The notes under the pieces were generated by a model, which was not told the DNA's origin, did not search any database, and worked only from the letters and a program-made list of their open reading frames with translations. From NCBI GenBank assembly GCA_030280995.1, contig JASXTE010000005.1, forward strand, positions 24,593,001 through 24,657,000: DNA of 64,000 nucleotides, read 5' to 3'. The position numbers were made by a program, and so were the translations under genes. Below are positions 56,112 through 64,000 of the stretch, in pieces (the first letter of the stretch is position 1; every line of letters begins with the position of its first letter). The DNA is from Hemileia vastatrix (lineage: Eukaryota; Basidiomycota; Pucciniomycetes; Pucciniales; Zaghouaniaceae).

Positions 56112-58708
56112 TGAGGGCATTCATCCCTTTCCAACAAACATAATTCACCAGAAGCCGTCCGTTTTATATGCCGCTTCTTGGTGCAAACACAACACTGGCA
56201 CAGAGTAGTAATCCCTGGCCGTGTTTCCCAACCTTCATCTCCAGGAGGCGCTAAACGCATATGTAACCTCCGCATATCTTCACCAGTGATCTCCAAACTA
56301 ATCCCCATGCCAGCTTGATACCCTATCCTGGCCTCAAAATCCATCAAAAAAGGACCACCAAGAACAGTTTTGACTGCTCCTCTGGCCACATAAAAGTGAA
56401 CCTTACCAACAGATCCACCAATGCCTAACCTGAAATGCTCAGCTGTACCCATCAGCTCTGTTGCATGCCCTCCAATACCTCTGAGGTTTCCCCCAGTCCC
56501 AATTTTAATTGGCAAGCCTATACTCGTCGCTTGCTCCAATGAAATTAAATTAATTTGAGACCCTGAATCGACCAAGGCCTTAACTTCTTTACCATTAAGA
56601 GTTACCACCAGGTAACCCAGGGGAGCGGAAAAATGTGTATCTACATCTTCCCCAAACTTTTCAGCATTTTCACAAATATATTCCACCTCTCCAGTGGAAA
56701 CCCGACGCCTCGTCAAATGCTTCTTTTGCTTTTCAGCAAGCGCCGGACTAATCGTTAATAACTCCCCCAAAGATAAGGGAATCTGAAGTTGATTCACCCT
56801 ATTCAAAACTGCGTCTATCGCATTAGCTTGACCAGAAACTACTGGCCGCTCATACTGGACCTTTGATTTAACAACCTTGGCCCTGGGTACCTCTTGAGGT
56901 CCAACCGAGCCATCTTCACCCCCCATTATAACATCTTCACTTTCTATAACCCTAACTCCGTCACCAGCTTCTTGCACTAATCCTGATCCATCGCTAGTCC
57001 TTCTTACACCCTCCATTGGGATGGGACCGCTAAAACTTGGTCTGGGTAGAGACGCCAACGGTACGTCCTCCTCAGAATCCGAATCATCATCTGGCATAGG
57101 CTCACCATTTAAATCAAACTTGCCATAACTAGGGGGCCCCATATCAGCAATCCCCTTCTGCATTTTATATAATTTGTCCTTAGAGTAAGGGTTCAATTTG
57201 TTGGTGGCAGTTTGAGCACTAGAATTCTTGTCCTTAGAGTAAGGGTTCACTTTGTTATTGGCCTTGCCAGGATTAGCCCTCAATTGGCTCTGAATGCTAC
57301 TTTTCGCCTTAGTAGCAGCTGCTCTTCTAGCAGCATTAACATCGTATTCGCCAGACATACAGCTACCCTCCACCTGAGCAACCGTCGCCAGCTCTAAACC
57401 ACCAAAAGAAGTAGAAAATGTGGCTTTACTGACCTCTTTCTCCTTGCCCTTGTCAGCTTTACCACCATTACCATTACCATTTTTGCCACTCTTGGCATTA
57501 ACATCTTCATCCGTCACCTCTTCAAATCTGGCTCTCCTTTCAGCCGTTAAACTTCTTCTGACCAAATCAGAAGGAGACTGTCCATCACTGGGCTTGATGA
57601 ACAAACCATCAGGAAATTTATAAACTTTACCATCAAATAAAACTCGCCCAGCATCCATATCCTTATCAAGAGCAAAACAAACTGTTGCTCTGTGCCCCCT
57701 CCTATTACAATAGGAGCACACCTTTGGCTCATCATAGACACCTCTATATCCATTACCACCATTCCCACCATTTCTCCCATTGCCTGGGAAGCGGTTACCA
57801 TTATTATTGCCATTATAATTTCGACGTTCATACCCTTTAGACTGATAAGAAGTTGACGTCGACGAAGAAGCGATTGGGGCCTTATTGGCCTTCTGGGTTT
57901 CTTGAACAAATATTTTTAATTGTTTCGTTAAATCGGCCAAGTGATCGACCATCTTATTATCTACATTACCCTCAACTTTAGCAGCAGGTAATCCCATTTG
58001 AGCCTTCTTGGCCTCCTGGGCTTTGACCATAATATCGTTGTTTTCGGCCAAAACTTCGCTAACCTTGCTAACATATTGAGTGCATGACTCTTGATATTTG
58101 TCCAACGCCAATAACTTGAGATGGGCCTGAATGTTCTCTTTGATAACCTCCAGAGCCGGCAGTTTCTGCTCACCATTAGGCAGTTCCTTCATCAAATCTT
58201 TTCTTGAAAGATCCTTCAAGACGTCCATTCGAATATCCCTGCTGCATGCTGTCCAAAACAAATCTTTTGCTTGGTTCTCATGCACTAACTCGTCCACCAG
58301 TATGAGATATTCCACCACTTCATCAAACTGAACACAGAGCTTTTTGAAGTCAGCCATAGAAGAAACACCACCTTTTGCTTGCCAGTCTCCAACAATTTTA
58401 TTGAGGTCCATCATAGTAAACCTAACACCCCATCTATCAACCATAGCTTTAGAAAGCTTAACCCAATCCTTGTCCTTGAATGCCTGCATAGCAATAACCT
58501 CTTTTTCCACCTCCCTATCAGCAATAAAAAACCTAACTTGCTTCACCATATCCACATGGGAAGCACCATCAACAGCAGCAGCAGCTTCATACCTGCTAAT
58601 GAACCATTTAACCTCCTCCCCATCAAACTTTGGGCCATCCCAAGAAACAATTCTAACTGAGGGAGTAAGAGGGTTAGAAGATCCAGAAGCAACAGCAGAA
58701 GAAGACAT
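56099..58708 (-). CDS. Gag-protease polyprotein of element D
   Basis: Intact 869-residue frame. The start ATG at 58708 is the first after the primer site (58867-58883). The N-terminal Gag part has SWDGPKFDGEEVKWF and MVDRWGVRFTMMDL. A canonical CCHC knuckle (C-x2-C-x4-H-x4-C, CSYCNRRGHRATVC) lies at about residues 329-342, after a Gly/Asn-rich segment. A Ser/Lys-rich linker follows, then the aspartic protease with ALVDSGSQINLIS near residue 714 and a GGPFLMDF segment. After it comes a Cys-rich tail (CQCCVCTKKRH) and the frameshift heptamer. It would form virus-like particles and process the polyprotein. The same frame is shattered in element C. Confidence 0.93.
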   Translation of the reverse strand: MSSSAVASGSSNPLTPSVRIVSWDGPKFDGEEVKWFISRYEAAAAVDGASHVDMVKQVRFFIADREVEKEVIAMQAFKDKDWVKLSKAMVDRWGVRFTMMDLNKIVGDWQAKGGVSSMADFKKLCVQFDEVVEYLILVDELVHENQAKDLFWTACSRDIRMDVLKDLSRKDLMKELPNGEQKLPALEVIKENIQAHLKLLALDKYQESCTQYVSKVSEVLAENNDIMVKAQEAKKAQMGLPAAKVEGNVDNKMVDHLADLTKQLKIFVQETQKANKAPIASSSTSTSYQSKGYERRNYNGNNNGNRFPGNGRNGGNGGNGYRGVYDEPKVCSYCNRRGHRATVCFALDKDMDAGRVLFDGKVYKFPDGLFIKPSDGQSPSDLVRRSLTAERRARFEEVTDEDVNAKSGKNGNGNGGKADKGKEKEVSKATFSTSFGGLELATVAQVEGSCMSGEYDVNAARRAAATKAKSSIQSQLRANPGKANNKVNPYSKDKNSSAQTATNKLNPYSKDKLYKMQKGIADMGPPSYGKFDLNGEPMPDDDSDSEEDVPLASLPRPSFSGPIPMEGVRRTSDGSGLVQEAGDGVRVIESEDVIMGGEDGSVGPQEVPRAKVVKSKVQYERPVVSGQANAIDAVLNRVNQLQIPLSLGELLTISPALAEKQKKHLTRRRVSTGEVEYICENAEKFGEDVDTHFSAPLGYLVVTLNGKEVKALVDSGSQINLISLEQATSIGLPIKIGTGGNLRGIGGHATELMGTAEHFRLGIGGSVGKVHFYVARGAVKTVLGGPFLMDFEARIGYQAGMGISLEITGEDMRRLHMRLAPPGDEGWETRPGITTLCQCCVCTKKRHIKRTASGELCLLERDECPHFLG

Positions 58709-58866
58709 CCCAATAAGTAATGAAAAGCGTTAACAATCGATAAAATAACAAGCCTCTTGCAGGCCAATAACAAAAATCCAATCAGAGTTCCAGAAAATAA
58801 GCCTCTTGCAGGCTAATAACGTTCTTGATCCAAGTAAGTTTTTTAAAGAAAGCTAGAGAAATCGAA

Positions 58867-58883
58867 CCCCACGTTGGGCGCCA
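58867..58883 (-). other. Primer-binding site of element D
   Basis: TGGCGCCCAACGTGGGG on the minus strand, directly inside the 5' LTR. The match to a tRNA-like 3' end may extend further, since GTTCGA, a T-loop-like sequence, follows. Which tRNA is not established. Confidence 0.85.
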
Positions 58884-58885
58884 AC

Positions 58886-59996
58886 TATGGTAAGGTAAAC
58901 TCTTACAGTCGCCTTGCTGTAAGCAGAATCCGGAGGAGATATGTGGATTTAGCTGAAAACCCCGTCCTTCCAATAAAAATAACAAAATGGGAATTCTAAA
59001 TCACTAAGCTAACCAGTCTACTTGTATCTGTTTGATAAAAATAATGAAACTCTAAAATAATTAACGCTTATTGAGATTTAAAGAAAGTGGCTGTTGAGAA
59101 AGAAATACTGATTACAACAATTAAGGTGTACCAGTGAAAGATCTGTAAAGATTGACTTTTATGTTTTTATAATAATTTGAATTTTTATGAGACAGAAATA
59201 ATCAAGTCCCAGCGACAAAGACCTTTCTAAAGATACCCTGTATGAAGTGTGTTTTAAATTGTTGAATAGTATTTCTAAAATGTTAAATATAAAAAAATAT
59301 AAAGTTATAAGGGTATTACAATTTATTTAATTTGTTGAGTAATAAAAAATGAGACTGTGGTGGTTAATGATTAAGCTGTATGATGTTTTTCCCCTCCTCA
59401 ATTTCGAGTTTGAGAAGCGCTTAAGTATTCCTAGTCACGTGCCTAAGTTTTCCCCTCCAGAGCTCTTCCAGAGTCAATCCGGAGCCCGTACGGAGTCCAT
59501 ACGGAGTCGAAACGGAGTCCGTCCGGACTTCCGGACTCAATTATAACCTTAAAACTATAATAAAAAATTTAGAAAAATTACACATAATAGAGCTACTTCA
59601 CCTTTACATACCAAACTAATTTTCGTAGTCTGCGCAGCTCTAATTACCCCGTGAAAATTCATCGAAGTTAAGTAATTTCTGAAAACGTAAATATTTCTAT
59701 AAAACTTTAAAATTCATTTAAAAATATAAGAAAAATAGTAAAAATTCTGGGAAAATTTCCCAAGGTTCTTGAGTGACTTGACTTGATACTTATAAATTTT
59801 TCAGACCGTAAAAATAAGTTTTCTCCGCAAAATAAATTGTATTTGTGTAGGCATTTGCTCGTGACCAATTTCTTCATATTTTAAACTCCAATAAATTAAA
59901 TAAAACCCTTTTATAAAAAATAATAACGCCAATCTTGCACTCCGTAATAACTCAATTTACATATTTAGGTGCCGTACTAAACTTTAGGCTACCACA
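58886..59996 (-). repeat. 5' LTR of element D
   Basis: Nearly identical to 46569-47679 with equal length. It carries the CGGAGTCCGTA minisatellite at about 59478-59532. Followed by the duplication TCGT. Confidence 0.95.
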
Positions 59997-60065
59997 TCGT
60001 CATCACTTTAAAACTAGGGAAATTGATATATATTAGTTTTTTATATATTAATTTATGTAGTTATA

Positions 60066-60375
60066 ATAAATTTGGTGATTTTCACCCCTTACTTCAATAA
60101 AATGCAAAGGAGGGTATTGCCAAATTTTTAAATCTGAAATGTGAAATTAATGACTTGGAAAATTTTTGGTGATACCCACCTCTTGCTACAATAAAATGCA
60201 GGGGAGGGTATTGCCAAATTTTTATATGAAACTTGCGAAAAAATTGACTTGAAATTTTCAGGGGGGAGTATTGCCAAAATTTCATATAAGACTTTCAAAA
60301 TTCTTTACTTGAAGGAATTTTGGTGATACCCACACCTTATTTCCATCTAATTCAGGGGTGGGATTGGGAAATTTT
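60066..60375. repeat. Cluster of imperfect inverted repeats
   Basis: Repeats of TTTTGGTGATACCCAC...GGAGGGTATTGCCAAA lie at about 60070-60128, 60165-60222 and 60310-60372, with a partial arm near 60258-60280. Each can fold because TTTGG and TACCC pair with GGGTA and CCAAA. Unit length is about 95 bp. No gene. They could be nested miniature elements or a young satellite. Confidence 0.65.
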
Positions 60376-60668
60376 CAAATGTGACTTGAAAATTTTAACT
60401 AAAAAAGGATTTTTAACATTAAATATTCTTGAAAATTGTATTTAAAAAAGAATTTATAACACTAAAATATGAAAATTCAACTAATGATGGATAGAGTAAA
60501 GAAATACAGGAAATTAAGATAAAATTTTATTTACAATTAATTATGAACAGTTGAAGTGTGAGAGAAATAAAAAAAATAGACATCAAACAATTTCTTTAAA
60601 CTTTCAATTTCCTCAACAGATTAATTAGCTTTAACACATTATATCCAGAAATCTTCCTTTTTGGAATT
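60376..60668. other. A/T-rich spacer
   Basis: No supportable feature. The block AAAATTGTATTTAAAAAAG resembles the preceding AAAATTTTAACTAAAAAAG, a local duplication of about 55 bp. Confidence 0.35.
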
Positions 60669-61723
60669 TTATTCACAATCAAGATTATATTTCACCTGTT
60701 TCATGTGGTTTTGATTCTCAAGTATTTTATCCTCTTTCATTGATTTTTCAATACTTAGAGATAGCTCAAATATCTTCTCCTCCAAGTCTTTTGCCCTATC
60801 ATCCTTCTGTAAAGAGAGTTTGGACATCCTCATCTTAAAGACTTGTGTCCTATGATCCTTCCATAAATAGAGTTCTAGATTCTTCTCTTTAAAATCATGT
60901 ACCCTGCTATCCCTTCTTAAATAGAGCTTGTATTTTTTCTTTTCAAACTTTAGAGTCTCTTTAGCAACTTCCACTTGTTGTAGAGTGATAATAAATATTA
61001 AAAAAATGTAGATGAAAGGCAGTGTAATGTATTAAGAGGTTTAGTATCACTAACCAGCATCTCGTTTCTCCATAAATTCTTTGATAAAAAAAGGGGGTTT
61101 GAGATTAAGTATCATCTTTTCTTCTTCTTTGAGGGTAGCAATTTAGACTACTTGAAGCCCTTTGCCTTTTGTTAAAGGTCATTTTCCTTATCATCATTTT
61201 CACTGGCTTCTGACTAAGTTGATTTTGGCCCCTGTATTTGTTCTTCAGCCTTTTTAGAAATAAGATAATGTTAATAAAAAAAATTGTTAAGATAAAAGAA
61301 AAGAAACATACTTGAGTTAGATCAGGTTGGTTTATATCAACATAAGGATCTATTAAAAAAGATATCTTGATTTGTGGAAGTAAAATGAGGGGAGGCTTGA
61401 GTAGAAGAAGAAGGAAAAAGATTTTTTTTGAAATCATGTTTGGAGATAGCATCTTCACTATCCAACATGTTTGCAGGATTAACATCAAATTTTTCCCCAA
61501 AAATAGCATCTATCTCTTTAAAGTAAGGACATAAATAATCAAGTAAATCATCTATGGATTTTATGCCTTTACTCATATCAAGGTCAGTAATACCAAAGCC
61601 AGTAGTAGATAAAAGAATATTTGCCTTCTTGTATTTGGCTTGATAATTTATGAAGAGTTCAGAAATCTGTTTAGGTACAAGATATATGCTTTTCTTGGTC
61701 TTATTCTTTAATTTGTTGGCCAT
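60669..61723 (-). pseudogene. SANT-associated-like coiled-coil protein gene
   Basis: The ATG at 61723 starts a frame with LLSTTGFGITDLDMSKGI and CPYFKEIDAIFGEKFDVNP, a pattern seen in Myb/SANT-like proteins linked to Harbinger-type transposons. A GT-AG intron fits about 61255-61315 and a second about 60981-61058. The last exon (60980-60669) encodes a charged coiled coil with three to four degenerate ~23-residue repeats (FKEKNLELYLWKD, FKMRMSKLSLQKD, LEEKIFELSLS). The middle exon contains stops. Element E's LTR begins 15 bp upstream of the ATG, so the promoter is replaced. Family call from motif memory. Confidence 0.5.
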
Positions 61724-61737
61724 TAGAAGATAACCTT

Positions 61738-62915
61738 TGTCAGTATAGTCTAGTATATAAGTATGATATAATAGTGTTTATTTATGGTCCTACTACTTAT
61801 TGATAAATGATTTAGTGATTAAACCTCAGGGGAAGACTAATAAAATAGTTATACTGAAATAAAACTCACAATACTTGGATTTAAATGCGTGCTAGTGGTG
61901 GAAAATAGATGTATAATATATAGTTATAGCTTATATAAAGATAATATCACTTTATAATGGCTTTATAATATATTTATGAATTCTAATAATAGTATTGTAG
62001 TGGTTGTTTGAATTGTAGTAATTGAATAATGATAAATATCCGTTAAAATCCCTCCTTACTTATACCCAAATCCACTGGAGTGTACAGACCTTCAATCCAG
62101 ATGATGTCACTGCTATCCCCGGCAATTACAGCACTGTGAGGGCCCATCACCTCCCCATGGCGTCCACTTCAAGAAGATTCAACACCCAGACCTCCAGTAA
62201 GGACCCTCCATTACTATTAATGATAACACAGATCTATACCATAAATAGAAAATCCAGATAAAAGCCGATACCATAAAGAAACAGGTAAAATAAAAAATCA
62301 AAAGGAGATTTAATGAAACCAAAAGCATATAAAGGAAACAAATAAAATGTCCAAGCCCCCAATAACATCCCCAAGCATCCATATTAACCCAGAAATATCC
62401 TTCCAACCCATAAATCCTTGAATCACCATCCAAGGAAGTAAATTAAGTTGTCCAAACTGGGTGTATGCGCCTGATATATGTGTCTATGCTTCTGTAGGCG
62501 TTGTGAGTCCACTGATTTTGTCCATATGACCTAAAATAAGCATAAAAACAAATTTTATAGCCTATTAAGGGGCTAAAACCCACTTATATACCTAAATATA
62601 CATAATATACTGCATATTTCACTGAATATGAGATTTATGTATACATATAAGCTTGTGTATGTCAATAATTAATTCATATCACTTAAGATAAGTATATTTT
62701 GACTCTATTAGCACCTTAATATGTAATATTAGGCTATGGATAAGCTATTTAAACTACTATAAGTTATATAATAGAATAATAATTATATATATATATAATA
62801 TAATAATATATATTATTATTTTAACCTTATTTTTTAAGATATAAGCTTAATTTACTAAAGGTTATTTTATTTTAAGCATAAGAAATACTCAGTACTAGGG
62901 ATATCTAGGCTGACA
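61738..62915 (-). repeat. 3' LTR of element E
   Basis: 1178 bp, starts TGTCAGCC and ends CTGACA on the minus strand. It is collinear with both LTRs of B, including the AT tract and the 84-codon open stretch. Confidence 0.93.
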
Positions 62916-63031
62916 CTCCCTCACCCCAAAAAAAACAATAAAAAAAATGTTAAGACATTTTAATTAAAAGTAAGGAGTGAAATATAAAATAAAAAAAAAG
63001 TTTTTATAATACATATACTGAATAAACAGTA

Positions 63032-63790
63032 TTATTTAGATTTAAATTTTTTCAAGAGATTTTTAAGATCAGAGATTTCATTTTCTTGAATCCACTGGTC
63101 ATATTCACTTGATTTATTTGTAAATCTTAATAGATACTCAACTTTCTTTTCTTTAGTAAGGTGTCTCTTTTTAAGTATCTTTTCAATTTCTGCCTTTTCA
63201 ACTATTTCTTCAGGTTGCTGTTTATGCCTTCCTGATCTTCTTTGAAATAGAGCAGTATCATTAGAATGGTATGGTTTTATAATAGAAATAGGAAATACTG
63301 GATGTTTTCTGTCATATGGTGCATATAGAATAACCTCAACAGCATTATTACCAACCATCTTTTTAACTACAAATGGTCCAATAAATGGATCCTTCAATTT
63401 AACATTACCATTCAAATTGAAATGTAGTGTTGAAATAAGGACTTCATCACCCTCTTTGAACATTTGTTCTTTATGGGCTTTATCCCATCTTTTCTTTTCA
63501 TACTCAAACGCCTTATTTATACATTCTTGAGCATGTTTTCTGCATAATTCTTGCATCTGAAGAAAAGATTTAGTACCTGGATGGATATCCAATCTAGGTA
63601 ATATATTAAGCGTTTTAGCAGGGGTATTAGGTACATAACCCAACCATAACTCAAATGGCTTCTTACCAGTGACAGAATGTACTGCACTATTATATGCAAA
63701 TTCTAAACCTGGGATAAGGGTTACCCAATCGTGCGTGAATTTGTCATTGTCTTTAAAATTAAGACCAAAAGCACAATATCTTCTTATATA
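63032..63790 (-). pseudogene. Integrase C-terminus and chromodomain of element E
   Basis: The frame 63643-63032 is open over 203 codons: RLDIHPGTKSF, the GPFVVKKMV module and the chromodomain ending FKSK. It is nearly identical to B but with Glu and Trp codons where B has stops. Upstream (63644-63790), in continuing homology, lies the end of the integrase core; the catalytic Glu and everything before it are removed by the deletion. Confidence 0.85.
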
Positions 63791-63794
63791 TCCT

Positions 63795-64000
63795 TAATGA
63801 TTTTAACATCCTCAAAATTCATTAAAGATTCATTTGAGTCTATATTTAATATTGGATTGTAAAAGATGGACAAATAATCTTCCAACATACAGACTTCATT
63901 TTCATCACTATATAAGATATTACTGTCATAATCACTTAAATCATTACTCTTTTCTACTTCATTTTCAGATTCATGTTGATTTTCAACAATATTTATGTTT
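63795..64000 (-). pseudogene. Gag fragment of element E
   Basis: The minus strand matches B's Gag acidic region (9740-9944; YCNISYSDENEV-like, LNMDSNESLMNF-like). It is joined to integrase sequence at about 63790, where a TAA follows at once, so no fusion product is possible. Continues beyond the window. Confidence 0.8.

Larger units (their letters stand above)
46569..59996 (-). mobile_element. Element D: young gypsy element with antisense genes
   Basis: LTRs at 46569-47679 and 58886-59996 have equal length and about ten differences by eye, so the insertion is recent. TCGT is duplicated at 46565-46568 and 59997-60000. On the minus strand: 5' LTR, primer site, intact Gag-protease (58708-56099), Pol with two in-frame TGA codons (55699-51851), structured modules, two plus-strand genes, purine tract, 3' LTR. 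It shares the whole plan with element C but is far better preserved. No chromodomain is present. Confidence 0.95.
40137..61737 (+). mobile_element. Left end of a TIR element of the MITE family (right end not in window)
   Basis: CACCATGAAATATGGGGGG followed by TGGACTTGCTAGCAAGTC and TTCAACCT matches the left end of the MITE at 8602 over roughly 50 bp. ATT precedes it, as at the MITE. No matching right TIR is seen in the window, so its extent is unknown; the end given here is only where element E's LTR begins. A Harbinger-type transposase lies 0.9 kb inside, and TET-like and SANT-like remains lie further in, split by gypsy element D. Whether all belong to one element is inference. Confidence 0.45.
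61738..64000 (-). mobile_element. Element E: internally deleted B-family chromovirus (runs off window)
   Basis: On the minus strand: 3' LTR 62915-61738, purine tract 62916-62927, chromodomain and integrase C-terminus 63032-63790, then a direct jump to Gag sequence from about 63795 to the window end. Compared with B it lacks about 9.95-12.76 kb, i.e. protease, RT, RNase H and most of the integrase. It has no CACTA-like insertion after the chromodomain. Confidence 0.9.

Noticed and set aside
58864..58885. tRNA gene fragment (TTCGAACCCCACGTTGGGCGCCA-like 3' end)
   Set aside because: It is the primer-binding site of the minus-strand retrotransposon, complementary to a tRNA end; no cloverleaf upstream.
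1..64000. Conventional host genes or tRNA/rRNA genes
   Set aside because: None found by eye: every longer frame falls in a transposon-related unit or lacks recognisable homology.

Overview
This window looks like a gene-poor, AT-rich, transposon-packed stretch of a fungal nuclear genome, most likely a basidiomycete. The grounds are indirect: Ty3/gypsy Gag-Pol types with a GCGCCCAACGTGGGG-type primer site, 50-110 bp GT-AG introns, fungal-type Zn2Cys6 spacing, a PIF/Harbinger-like transposase, and remains that resemble the TET/JBP-like oxygenases expanded in some basidiomycetes. I cannot name the species. I see no conventional host gene and no tRNA or rRNA.

Layout. 1-5.69 kb: decayed chromovirus A (+) with its 3' LTR. 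5.69-35.09 kb: chromovirus B (+), complete with two 1180-bp LTRs and a 5-bp target duplication CATAC. B's gag holds a 261-bp MITE (8602-8862, duplication ATT). Between its pol and 3' LTR sits a 20.3-kb CACTA-like terminal-inverted-repeat element (13519-33793, duplication GTT). That element carries an ATGCAT-rich left end, a large array of about 610-bp units each with a long hairpin, and a nested gypsy element C (14479-26649, minus strand, duplication TCGG). 35.1-46.5 kb: older debris, with a SANT-like gene fragment, diverged solo LTRs in a T-rich minisatellite, a left TIR related to the MITE (40137), a Harbinger-type transposase pseudogene, and a serine-rich/TET-like pseudogene. 46.57-60.0 kb: gypsy element D (minus, duplication TCGT, young), a better-preserved relative of C. 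60-61.7 kb: an inverted-repeat cluster and a SANT/coiled-coil pseudogene. 61.74-64 kb: chromovirus E (minus), a B-family copy with a 2.8-kb internal deletion; its intact 3' region provides an empty-site reference for the 20-kb insertion in B.

Most interesting: C and D, about 20 kb apart and clearly diverged, both carry two antisense, intron-containing genes between pol and the 3' LTR. Each encodes a C-x2-C-x6-C-x12/14-C-x2-C-x6-C cluster at its N-terminus and a short shared helical domain at its C-terminus. The same elements contain about 38 copies of a motif CAGTTTA followed by a small hairpin whose stem covaries (AGTC/GACT, GGTC/GACC, CCTC/GAGG), plus other conserved foldable modules downstream of the antisense genes, and a conserved -1 frameshift heptamer at the Gag-Pro/Pol junction. 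Together they look like a retrotransposon lineage with an undescribed antisense regulatory cassette and matching repeated sites.
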